A stretch of 64,000 bases of DNA, from positions 1,426,001-1,490,000 of the forward strand of contig NZ_CP033918.1 of NCBI RefSeq assembly GCF_003815675.1, written 5' to 3'. Shown in pieces: positions 53,937-62,348 of the stretch; position 1 is the first letter of the stretch; every line of letters begins with the position of its first letter. This stretch comes from Chryseobacterium sp. G0186. GTDB taxonomy: Bacteria > Bacteroidota > Bacteroidia > Flavobacteriales > Weeksellaceae. The notes under the pieces were generated by a model that made no database searches, had not been told where the DNA came from, and saw nothing but the letters and a program-made list of their open reading frames with translations. A program made the translations under genes and the position numbers.

Positions 53937-56891
53937 ATGAGAAAAAAACAATGCAAACTTGGTGTATTGGCCGTGCTCTTATTCGCAGAATATGGCTTTG
54001 CACAGAAAAAAGACAGTCTTTCCCAGGAGACTTCCATCAAGGAGGTTGTGGTAGTTGCTTTTGGAAAGCAAAAAAAAGAAGAAATAACCGGATCTGTACA
54101 GTCATTAAAGTCTAAAGACCTGTCAAATCTTCAAAATGGAAACATTCTTCAGGGAATTGGCGGTAAGGTTGCCGGTGTACAGGTAATTTCATCCGGGCAA
54201 CCCGGCTCCCAGCCAACAATAAGAATGAGAGGAATTGGTTCTATCAATGCCTCCAGTGATCCGTTAATCGTACTGGATGGAATCCCTTACAGTGGAGATC
54301 TGAACAGTATTTCTTCTGCTGATATTGAGAGTATTTCCTTTCTTGAAGATGCCTCTTCTAATGCTCTGTACGGTTCCAGAGGAGCCAATGGGGTCATTAT
54401 TGTGAATACCAAGAGAGGGAGAAGTAAAGGACTTCACATTGAAGCAGATGTAAAAACGGGAGTCAATTTCAGATCTATTGAGGATTATTCGGTGTATACT
54501 TCGCCACAGGATTATTATACGGCATTTTATAACAGAGCCAGAATTGGAGAGGTGGCCAGATTGAAGCAAACTGGAGCTGTTCCTTCAGGACCTAGTCCCC
54601 ATGCTGTAGGGCTTGCAGCACTGAACAAATTGGGATATAATGTTTACAACGTTCCCTTTAATCAATTGATAGGACAAGATGGTTCCTTTAATTCTGATGC
54701 TCAGTTGTTATATCAGGATAACTGGAACAAACTGCTATTTAAACCTGCATTAAGGCGAGAAGCTACTTTGGGAATCAATGCCAGTGGTAACCAGATAAAA
54801 TCCTATACTTCACTGAATTACCTGGATGACAAAGGCTACCTGATCTCATCCGGATTTGAAAGATTTGGGATCAGATCCAACCTGGACTATACCATCACTT
54901 CAAAGTTAAAACTGACAAGTGCTCTTTCCTATACCTACAGCAAACAGGATTTTGGGGAGGCAGGAGGTTTTTCCAACCCTTTTCAGTTTGCCCGAAATAT
55001 ATCTCCTTTTTATCCGGTCTTTCTTAGGAATGATAATTATGAAAGATTGTATGACAGCCATGGAAATGCCTTATATGATTATGGAGACGGACAAGGCCCT
55101 AATGGAGCTACCAGATCCTATGCCGTGTTTGAAAACCCGGTAGGTAACCTTCAGCAAAATAAATCACAGACAACCAGCAATATTACCAACCTGAACCTTG
55201 GTTTAAACTATGAAATTATTAAGGGACTGGATTTCACTTATAATTTTGGAGCTTACCTTGAAAATTTAAAAACGCTGCAGTTTGGAAATACGGAAGGAGG
55301 TACCTCTTCATCGGTTGGAGGAACCATTTCAAAGGGATCTACATTTAAATATACTTTGAATCATCAGCAGTTGCTTACCTACCAAAAGAAGCTGGGTAAA
55401 CACAACTTTAACTTCCTTGTTGGACACGAATTAAATAAAATAAAAAGTGAGGGATTCTCCGGATCAAAACAGCAGCTTTTATTACCCAATTCATGGTCCT
55501 TTGATAATGCAGTAAAGATCACAGATTTGTCAGGAAACGGGTATGAATATGCAGTGGAGGGATATTTTTCGAGATTGTTGTATAACTATGACAACAAGTA
55601 TTTCTTTAATGCCAATATTCGTAGGGACGGTTCTTCTGTATTTTCTCCGGATAGCAGATGGGGTAACTTTTACGGATTGGGATTAGCATGGAATGTTGCC
55701 AAAGAAGATTTCCTTAAAGACAGTAATGTCATTAATGCCCTGAAATTAAAAGCTTCCTACGGACAACAGGGAAATGATAATATTCTTCTGGACGCCACCA
55801 CAAGGGATTACTATGCTTATCAGGACATCTATGGAATCAACAATTTTGGGAACGACAAACCTGTTTTATCTCTTAAAAAGCAAGGAAACAAGGATTTAAA
55901 ATGGGAAACCTCCAAAAACCTGAATGCCGGTTTTGAACTCTCTCTTTTAAACAACAAGATCAATATCAATGCTGATTACTTTGAGAGAAAGGTATCTGAT
56001 ATGATCTATGCCCTTCCTCTGCCTCCATCCAATGCAGGATCTTATGTGAAGTATGGAAATATCGGGGACATGACAAACAGAGGGGTACAGGCCAACATCA
56101 ATGTGGATCTTATTCATAATGAGCAGCTGCAATGGAATGTTTACGCCAATGCAACCCACTACAAAAATAAGATCACCAGATTACCAGCTGAACAAAGAAA
56201 TACAGGGCTCGTAACAGGGTTATTTATCCTGACTGAGGGTGGAGACCGATACACGTATTACCTTAAGGAGTTTGCAGGGGTAAATCCTGAAAATGGGGAT
56301 GCTCTTTGGTACCGTACCAGCATCAACCCTACTACTCAAAAGGATGAAAGAACGATCACCAACAATTACAAGGAAGCGACAGACTATAACACAGGAAAAT
56401 CTGCTATTCCGAAAGTTTATGGTGGATTTGGAACTGACATTACCTATAAAAGGCTGAGCCTGGCCATCAATTTTGCCTATCAGTTTGGAGGGTATGGCTA
56501 TGATGATATTTACAGATCATTATTCCATTCAGATACCTATGGTTCCAATTACTCTACGGATCTGGATAAGACATGGACTCCGGAGAACCCCAATGCTGCT
56601 TTACCCCGTGTAGACCTTACTTCTACCAATCAGAACGGTAATTCAACACTTTATCTGATAAAGTCAGATTATATCAGTCTTCAGGATGTCACCTTAGGAT
56701 ATCAGTTTCCTGATGGTTTTGCCCAGCAGGCAGGATTATCAGGATTAAAGATTTATGTGACAGGGAACAATCTTTATCTATGGTCCAAAAGAAAGGGGTA
56801 TGACCCAAGAGCTTCATTGACAGGAGTGTCTGATCCATACAAATACTCTTTATTATCCAGTGTTTCGCTAGGTTTTAAACTAACATTTTAA
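53937..56891 (+). CDS. susC-like: SusC/RagA family TonB-linked outer-membrane protein
   Basis: 984 residues. Signal peptide 1-22 (F-A-Q). The plug follows at once: I-K-E-V-V-V-V-A-F-G-K-Q-K-K-E-E-I-T-G-S-V (TonB-box-like start), V-A-G-V-Q-V, I-R-M-R-G-I-G-S-I, P-L-I-V-L-D-G-I-P, I-E-S-I-S-F-L-E-D-A-S-S-N-A-L-Y-G-S-R-G-A-N-G-V-I-I-V. The rest is a 22-strand-type barrel with the family's end (S-L-G-F-K-L-T-F). The ~80-residue carboxypeptidase-like domain present in most SusC proteins is missing. With the SusD-like partner 8 bp downstream it forms an outer-membrane import pump driven by TonB-ExbBD. No glycan enzyme genes lie beside it, so the substrate may not be a glycan. Confidence 0.92.
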   Translation: MRKKQCKLGVLAVLLFAEYGFAQKKDSLSQETSIKEVVVVAFGKQKKEEITGSVQSLKSKDLSNLQNGNILQGIGGKVAGVQVISSGQPGSQPTIRMRGIGSINASSDPLIVLDGIPYSGDLNSISSADIESISFLEDASSNALYGSRGANGVIIVNTKRGRSKGLHIEADVKTGVNFRSIEDYSVYTSPQDYYTAFYNRARIGEVARLKQTGAVPSGPSPHAVGLAALNKLGYNVYNVPFNQLIGQDGSFNSDAQLLYQDNWNKLLFKPALRREATLGINASGNQIKSYTSLNYLDDKGYLISSGFERFGIRSNLDYTITSKLKLTSALSYTYSKQDFGEAGGFSNPFQFARNISPFYPVFLRNDNYERLYDSHGNALYDYGDGQGPNGATRSYAVFENPVGNLQQNKSQTTSNITNLNLGLNYEIIKGLDFTYNFGAYLENLKTLQFGNTEGGTSSSVGGTISKGSTFKYTLNHQQLLTYQKKLGKHNFNFLVGHELNKIKSEGFSGSKQQLLLPNSWSFDNAVKITDLSGNGYEYAVEGYFSRLLYNYDNKYFFNANIRRDGSSVFSPDSRWGNFYGLGLAWNVAKEDFLKDSNVINALKLKASYGQQGNDNILLDATTRDYYAYQDIYGINNFGNDKPVLSLKKQGNKDLKWETSKNLNAGFELSLLNNKININADYFERKVSDMIYALPLPPSNAGSYVKYGNIGDMTNRGVQANINVDLIHNEQLQWNVYANATHYKNKITRLPAEQRNTGLVTGLFILTEGGDRYTYYLKEFAGVNPENGDALWYRTSINPTTQKDERTITNNYKEATDYNTGKSAIPKVYGGFGTDITYKRLSLAINFAYQFGGYGYDDIYRSLFHSDTYGSNYSTDLDKTWTPENPNAALPRVDLTSTNQNGNSTLYLIKSDYISLQDVTLGYQFPDGFAQQAGLSGLKIYVTGNNLYLWSKRKGYDPRASLTGVSDPYKYSLLSSVSLGFKLTF

Positions 56892-56899
56892 AAGAATTT

Positions 56900-58363
56900 A
56901 TGAAAACAATAAAATACTTTATAGCAGCAATAGGGATCAGTCTTTTTACCAACAGCTGTGCCAATGATCTGAATACGTTGCCGGAAGGAGATATTTCCGG
57001 TGAACAACTGAATGACGATCAATCTAAACCCGAAAAAATATTGGGTGGAATCTATCTTGATCTTCGCAGCAATGGTGCCGGCGGTACTGCTTCTCACTCT
57101 GATTTCGGAATTATGGCTATTAAAGCAGGAGCAGATCTGATGTCTAATGACGTCATACAGGCTACAAACCAGCATTTGGGAATGTTTTATAATTATGAAG
57201 CGACCAATGCCAGCAATCCTGCGTCTGAAATTGTCTGGACCACTTTTTATGCAAGAATATTTGTGATCAATAAGCTTCTTGATGATTTAAAAAATGATGA
57301 CAGTTCAAAAAACAGAGCTATCAAAGGACAATTGCTGGCCTTAAGAGCATATTCTTATTTTCATCTGATCCGTTTCTATGCCAATGATTATAAAGGACAT
57401 CAGTCTGATCCGGGACTTCCTCTTGTTATAACAACCAGCAACTCCAACCAGGGGCTTCCAAGATCAACGGTAGCTGAGGTATACGGGCAGATTACCAAAG
57501 ATATTGAAGAATCTATTAATCTTTTGGACAGTTTTGCCCGCCCGTCCAGAGCACAAATCGATCAGAGAACAGCTAAAGCTATTGCTGCTGAGGTTTTCCT
57601 GCAGACCGGAGATTATACGAAAGCCGGAAAATATGCTGAAGAAAGTAAACAAGGCATCGCCCTGATGACAGAAAATGATTATACCTCAACAGGATTTTCC
57701 AACATCAACAATCCTGAAGTTATTTGGGGGTTTCATAATACCATTTCCACGATGAGTATTGGAAATTATTACGCTTCTTTCTTCTCGATGTTCGACAACA
57801 CCAATGAAGGGTATGCCGGAGCCGCCCAAATCTACAAACTGATAGATAAACGTCTGTATGAAGCCATTCCTGAAACGGATTACCGTAAAAAAGTATTCAA
57901 TGGAAGCCAGGGTGCCAAGTATACCTTTAATGGAAAGACAAAAAACTATCCTGCCTATGTAAGCTGGAAGTTTAAGGATCCCAGCCTTTTTGAGGGAGAT
58001 TATATTTACATCCGAGCCTCTTCTTTATATTATATAGAAGCGGAAGCCCTTGCAAGACAAGGAAGAGAAGCGGAAGCCAGACAGGTATTATTTGAAATCG
58101 CCTCCAAAAGGGATAAAGCCTATACTCTATCTTCAAAGACAGGAAATGAGCTGATTAACGAAATTATCCTGCAAAAAAGAATTGAACTTTGGGGTGAAGG
58201 CTATGCCTGGTTTGATATGAAAAGACTCAATACTCCTTTAGAAAGAGTGTATACCGGAACGAACCATACTTTTGGAAGATTTAACCTGACATCGGATAAA
58301 TTCAAGTTCCAGATTCCGAATAAAGAGATTAATAATAACCCACAAATCAAACAGAATGAATAG
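56900..58363 (+). CDS. susD-like: SusD/RagB family outer-membrane lipoprotein
   Basis: 487 residues. Lipobox N-S-C (Cys 20, followed by A-N-D-L). The helical SusD core is seen: E-P/L-E-G-D-I-S at the start, K-I-L-G-G-I-Y-L-D, W-T-T-F-Y-A-R-I-F-V-I-N-K-L-L, G-Q-L-L-A-L-R-A-Y-S-Y-F-H-L-I-R-F-Y (TPR-like helix typical of the family, ~145), and the C-terminal I-I-L-Q-K-R-I-E-L-W-G-E-G-Y-A-W-F-D-M-K-R-L (~410), then I-P-N-K-E-I-N-N-N-P. It acts as the extracellular lid of the SusC barrel and captures the ligand. Eight bp after susC; same transcript, ended by a strong hairpin. Confidence 0.93.
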   Translation: MKTIKYFIAAIGISLFTNSCANDLNTLPEGDISGEQLNDDQSKPEKILGGIYLDLRSNGAGGTASHSDFGIMAIKAGADLMSNDVIQATNQHLGMFYNYEATNASNPASEIVWTTFYARIFVINKLLDDLKNDDSSKNRAIKGQLLALRAYSYFHLIRFYANDYKGHQSDPGLPLVITTSNSNQGLPRSTVAEVYGQITKDIEESINLLDSFARPSRAQIDQRTAKAIAAEVFLQTGDYTKAGKYAEESKQGIALMTENDYTSTGFSNINNPEVIWGFHNTISTMSIGNYYASFFSMFDNTNEGYAGAAQIYKLIDKRLYEAIPETDYRKKVFNGSQGAKYTFNGKTKNYPAYVSWKFKDPSLFEGDYIYIRASSLYYIEAEALARQGREAEARQVLFEIASKRDKAYTLSSKTGNELINEIILQKRIELWGEGYAWFDMKRLNTPLERVYTGTNHTFGRFNLTSDKFKFQIPNKEINNNPQIKQNE

Positions 58364-58407
58364 ATAGACCCTCAGTTAACATTACAATTTTAATATATTT
58401 CAAGAAG

Positions 58408-58438
58408 GACACCATTTACTTTTAAATGGTGTCTTTTT
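58408..58438 (+). terminator. Rho-independent terminator of the SusCD transcript
   Basis: GACACCATTTA / TAAATGGTGTC, 11-bp perfect stem, 4-nt loop, then T5. Confidence 0.9.
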
Positions 58439-58466
58439 ATTGATGGCTCCGAATTTAGCAAAAAAC

Positions 58467-58500
58467 AAATGACACCATTTCAATGAAATGATGTCATTTT
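58467..58500. terminator. Second hairpin, related in sequence
   Basis: AAATGACACCATTT / AAATGATGTCATTT with one mismatch and a short loop. It shares GACACCATTT with the terminator 60 bp upstream and looks like a duplicated arm. Confidence 0.55.
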
Positions 58501-58751
58501 ATACAATCTTGATGATCAATAGAAATCTCTTTTCACTATATCTATTGAATTTACAGCTATGAAAAAATTCTAGCTTCAACTGTAATGATAACGCTCAATA
58601 AGCTCTTTTTCGTATAGGTGTACATTATTTTATGCTTAATAATTTCAGAAACACAATTTCGGAAGCAATCAATAAAGGTAAAATATTGTTGGAAAAAGTA
58701 AAAAAAGAACAGGAAATACATATATTTGACGCCAAAATAACCACCCACAAA

Positions 58752-59741
58752 ATGAAATCAAGGAAAATTATTCTTACGATATTTATCATCCTTTTAAGCG
58801 TACCGCTTTTTTCTCAAACCAATACAAATCCGGAATTAAAAAAACTAATTGAAGCCATCATTTCAGGTAAGAAAGCAGATGTAGGGGTTTCAATTATCGG
58901 ACTCTCAAAAAAAGAGGTCACACAAATTAATGGAAATAAGTTTTATCCTATGCTGAGTACTGTAAAGTTTCCCATTGCGCTAACAATTCTTCATCAGGTG
59001 GAAAAGGGTGAGCTTTCTCTACATCAAAAAATCTACATCAAAAAGGAAGAACTTCTGGAAGATACCTGGAGTCCTTTTAAAAAGGAATATCCTGACGGAA
59101 ATCTTGAACTTACCCTGGAAGAAGCAATGAAATGGATGGTTTCCTACAGTGATAACAACCTAACAGACATCCTCCTACGATTAATTGGTGGCCCTGAATC
59201 TGTTCAAAAATTTATAACCAGTAAAAGTTTCATCATTAAAAACGATGAAGAGGGAATGCATAAGGACTGGGATTCGCAGTTTATCAATACCATAACACCG
59301 AACGAAGCAACCCGCTTACTTGAACAATTCTACAACGGAAAAATTCTGAATAAGGAACATACTAAATGGCTCTACACCGCTATGCTCAATAATGTATCGG
59401 GTGCCAAAAGACTTAAGGCCCACCTTCCCAAAGGCGTTAAAATTGCTCACCGCACCGGAACCTCTTTTACCAACGATGCGGGAATGACAGGGGCTGTAAA
59501 TGATTTCGGAATCATTGAGCTCTCAGATAAAAAAAGATTCTATATTGCCGTTTTTGTACATGACTCCTATGAAAAATTTGAAGATACAGAAGCCATTATC
59601 GCAGATATAGCCAAGGCTGCCACTACTCATTATAACAAAAAACAACCCCATGATCAGAACAAAAATATTTTTCGCTCTAGCTATTTCACTAGGCCTTTCC
59701 ACAATTGCAAAAGCTCAGAAAACAGAGCAATATTCCCGTAA
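58752..59741 (+). CDS. Class A beta-lactamase, C-terminal extension
   Basis: 329 residues from the ATG at 58752; an open frame upstream to 58632 has no signal peptide. Signal peptide 1-21 (L-F-S-Q). Class A motifs: S-T-V-K at 69-72 (nucleophile Ser, Lys), S-D-N at 133-135, Glu 166 in N-D-E-E-G-M-H (omega loop of the PER/CME type with M-H-K-D-W following), and R-T-G at 234-236 instead of the common K-T-G, as known in CARB/PSE enzymes. Periplasmic; hydrolyses beta-lactams by an acyl-enzyme; spectrum cannot be told. The normal family end is near residue 297 (A-K-A-A-T-T-H-Y-N-K-K); here CAA (59643-59645) stands where a TAA would close it, and 32 more residues overlap the next gene by 92 bp in another frame. 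Confidence 0.85.
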   Translation: MKSRKIILTIFIILLSVPLFSQTNTNPELKKLIEAIISGKKADVGVSIIGLSKKEVTQINGNKFYPMLSTVKFPIALTILHQVEKGELSLHQKIYIKKEELLEDTWSPFKKEYPDGNLELTLEEAMKWMVSYSDNNLTDILLRLIGGPESVQKFITSKSFIIKNDEEGMHKDWDSQFINTITPNEATRLLEQFYNGKILNKEHTKWLYTAMLNNVSGAKRLKAHLPKGVKIAHRTGTSFTNDAGMTGAVNDFGIIELSDKKRFYIAVFVHDSYEKFEDTEAIIADIAKAATTHYNKKQPHDQNKNIFRSSYFTRPFHNCKSSENRAIFP

Positions 59742-60687
59742 GATTGATAGTATTATAACCGCTTCTACTCCTTTATCATTCAATGGTGTTGTTTTGGTTT
59801 CTCAAAATGGAAAAACAAAGTACCTGAAATCCAACGGCTATAAGGATTTTGATAAAAAAATTCCTTTGAAAACTGACGATCAGTTTGAGATTATGTCAAA
59901 CTCTAAACAAGTTACTGCTGTTTTAATTTTACAGACCGCTGAACAGGGAAAACTGGATCTACAGACCCCCATAAAAAAATATCTGCCATCCCTCACTCAA
60001 TCCTGGGCAGACACCATAACCATACATCATCTTCTGAATCATACCCATGGTATTGTTGATAGAGACAAACCTGTTGCTTTCAAGGCCGGTTCACAATTCA
60101 AGTATGGAAACTTATCTTATATGCTGTTAGGAGAAATTCTTCAAAATACTACAGGTAAGAGCTTTACAGCACTGGCCAATTCTCTTTTCAAGAAATTGAA
60201 AATGGAGAAAACATTGATCTATAACACTAAAAACAAGCAATCTGTTGTTCCTGGTTATATGAATGAAGGCAATCAATTTAAAAAAGTTGAAAATTCTTTT
60301 TTAAATGATGACATAGCTCCTGCAGCAGGAGTGATTTCTACTGTTCAGGATCTTGCCAAATGGGATGAAGCATTGTTTAAGGGAAAACTTCTTTCTCCTC
60401 AATTTCAAAAGCTGATGCTTACCCCCTCTACTACTTCTCAGCATAATGTTTTTGGGAAAGAAAGCATGGGCTTTGGCTATAATATCAGATTCATTAAAGA
60501 AGCAGGACTTGATTATTATGCGGTGACGGGACTTGGTGACGGATTTACATGCCTTAATGTGTACTTTCCGTCGATCGATACCAGTTTGATCGTTCTTGAA
60601 AACCAAATGCCAACAAAAAGTGACCATTGGAGTTTCAAGGAAGCATCGATCAAGAATGCCGTATTGAAAAGCATTACTTCAAAATAA
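59650..60687 (+). CDS. Serine hydrolase, beta-lactamase class C / PBP-like
   Basis: 345 residues with a signal peptide (1-22, cleavage after A-K-A-Q). Nucleophile motif S-N-S-K at 83-86; second motif Y-G-N in F-K-Y-G-N-L-S-Y-M-L-L; the third region reads T-G-L-G-D-G-F (no clear H-x-G). Core length is near minimal, without a C-terminal extra domain. The start overlaps the class A beta-lactamase gene by 92 bp, so the two are co-transcribed and perhaps translationally coupled. Periplasmic esterase or peptidase; hydrolysis of beta-lactams is not implied. Confidence 0.86.
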   Translation: MIRTKIFFALAISLGLSTIAKAQKTEQYSRKIDSIITASTPLSFNGVVLVSQNGKTKYLKSNGYKDFDKKIPLKTDDQFEIMSNSKQVTAVLILQTAEQGKLDLQTPIKKYLPSLTQSWADTITIHHLLNHTHGIVDRDKPVAFKAGSQFKYGNLSYMLLGEILQNTTGKSFTALANSLFKKLKMEKTLIYNTKNKQSVVPGYMNEGNQFKKVENSFLNDDIAPAAGVISTVQDLAKWDEALFKGKLLSPQFQKLMLTPSTTSQHNVFGKESMGFGYNIRFIKEAGLDYYAVTGLGDGFTCLNVYFPSIDTSLIVLENQMPTKSDHWSFKEASIKNAVLKSITSK

Positions 60688-60743
60688 TATCGAAAAATAT
60701 TAAAAAAACAGGTTGGAAAAGGCTAAGGCATAACAATCATATC

Positions 60744-60838
60744 ATAATCCTTGCTGAAAATCTTCGATTTTCTTGCGCCTTAAAACAATATTCTGCTAAA
60801 AATCTTTGCGCCTTTGCGTTAACCCAAAAAATACATTG
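60744..60838. repeat. Intergenic repeat, copy 1 (95 bp)
   Basis: ATAATCCTTGCTGAAAATCT ... TGCGCCTTAAAACA ... TTTGCGCCTTTGCGTTAACC ... ATACATTG. Matches 60956-61049 at nearly every base. The middle segment 60847-60909 has parts of the same words in inverse (AACGCTAAGGCGCAAG, AAGGCGCAAAGATTTTA). Confidence 0.85.
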
Positions 60839-60955
60839 AATAGTAGTTGAAAACGCTAAGGCGCAAGGTTTTGAAATTACATCTCATTAAGAAGGCGCAA
60901 AGATTTTATCTCCGATAAAATTGAAGAACACCTATTTTCTTACCTATAAACAGTT

Positions 60956-61049
60956 ATAATCCTTGCTGAAAATCTCCGATTTTCTTGCGCCTTAAAACAA
61001 CATCCTGCTAAAAATATTTGCGCCTTTGCATTAACCAACAAATACATTG
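60956..61049. repeat. Intergenic repeat, copy 2 (94 bp)
   Basis: Direct copy of 60744-60838, ending at the stop codon of the acyltransferase gene. Confidence 0.85.
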
Positions 61050-62165
61050 TTATTTCTTGCTTACTATTTTTGATTTAATACGGGAAAAAGGCTTTTCAAT
61101 GCCCCATCTATACACTAAGCCTCCCACAATACAACCTAATAAGCAAACAATAAGACTCACATTGTCCGAAGTCTGAATATCAAGCTTTTCAAAGACAGTC
61201 TGAATCATATGAATAATTCCTTTATGTGAAAGATAAATGGCATAAGACAAAGCCGCCAACTGTGAAGTGATATAAAGTTTCTTCTGCGAAAAAAATGAAG
61301 ATTCAGAAATAGCAGACATCACAATCATTCCATAGCTTACAGCCACCATGGTAAACCCAAAAACAGAAGCATTCTTTGATCCCTGTTCATTGCAAACCCA
61401 AAATGAGATGCCCAACAACAATATCCCCATAAGAAAAAGCCTGTTTCCATGATGATGTACAATTCTTTTAAAGGATGAAGAATACTGCATGAGATATCCT
61501 ATTAATACCCCTATTCCAAGTCCATCCAGCCGGGTATGGGTAGGATAATAAATTTTCATATACCATGAACGCCAGAATTCCAGAGAATCATTCTCCATAG
61601 CGGCAATAGATTCATTCCAGATCATTAATCTTAGCATCATTGAAAAAACTATGATCCCAACCACTAAAATTCCAAGATATTTAAACCCCTTTGTGGGCAT
61701 AACTATCAAAAGTAATAAGGGAAGGATAAAATAAAACTGTTCTTCAATACACAATGACCACGCGTGAGAAAATGTTCCCTGGTCAATAACATTCAACCCA
61801 TAATTCTGAGTGAATGTGAGAAACTTCCATAAAGGTGGCAGCGCTTCTCTTTCCCTGAAAAAAGGCATTGTAAAATAGAGAAAAACAGTAAAAAGATAGG
61901 ATGGAATAATCCTGAAAAAACGTTTGATGTAAAATGTTTTCAAACTGATGCTTCCCCGATCTTGCATTTCCCTAAATAACTGACCGGAGATCAGAAAACC
62001 GCTTAAAACAAAGAACAGGTCAACACCGGTCCATCCAAACTTCCCTACAGTTTCAATCCAGACAGGATGCTTAAAAGCACGATAATGGTATAGTAAAACC
62101 AGTATAATAGCTAAGGCCCGCAGGTGATCCAGTCCGTAAAGTCTTTCAGGTCGTTCTGTTGTCAT
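61050..62165 (-). CDS. Acyltransferase family 3 membrane protein (OafA/YrhL-like)
   Basis: 371 residues from the ATG at 62165; a TTG at 62180 gives five extra residues and is less likely. About ten membrane helices. The N-terminal R-L-Y-G-L-D-H-L-R-A-L-A-I-I-L-V-L-L-Y-H-Y-R carries the family's R-x-(8-10)-H pattern; then G-V-D-L-F-F-V-L-S-G-F-L-I-S-G (~45-60), and W-S-L-C-I-E-E-Q-F-Y (~140), the W-S-L-x-x-E motif. It adds O-acyl groups, often acetyl, to sugars of surface polysaccharides or peptidoglycan. Donor and acceptor not known. Divergent from the two-component genes. Confidence 0.88.
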   Translation of the reverse strand: MTTERPERLYGLDHLRALAIILVLLYHYRAFKHPVWIETVGKFGWTGVDLFFVLSGFLISGQLFREMQDRGSISLKTFYIKRFFRIIPSYLFTVFLYFTMPFFREREALPPLWKFLTFTQNYGLNVIDQGTFSHAWSLCIEEQFYFILPLLLLIVMPTKGFKYLGILVVGIIVFSMMLRLMIWNESIAAMENDSLEFWRSWYMKIYYPTHTRLDGLGIGVLIGYLMQYSSSFKRIVHHHGNRLFLMGILLLGISFWVCNEQGSKNASVFGFTMVAVSYGMIVMSAISESSFFSQKKLYITSQLAALSYAIYLSHKGIIHMIQTVFEKLDIQTSDNVSLIVCLLGCIVGGLVYRWGIEKPFSRIKSKIVSKK

Positions 62166-62348
62166 ATTTTTTTTCGACAAATATTATTAAATCCTTTCAT
62201 GTTTTTTACCTGGAAGTTCAAAAAGCACCCAATCTAATGTGAATGGTAAAATAGGCTGTACGCATGCAGATAGATGGTATCTGTCATTATTTTGCTGTAT
62301 TTGACCACACTCCTGTTTACAATACCGTAAGTTTCCCTATTTTTGAAG

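Larger units (their letters stand above)
60688..61049. other. Intergenic repeat region
   Basis: 362 bp without a gene, mostly made of the direct repeat copies listed separately and a partly inverted third copy between them. Confidence 0.65.

Noticed and set aside
58632..58751. Upstream extension of the class A beta-lactamase
   Set aside because: The 40 extra residues lack a signal peptide and would bury the one at 58752.
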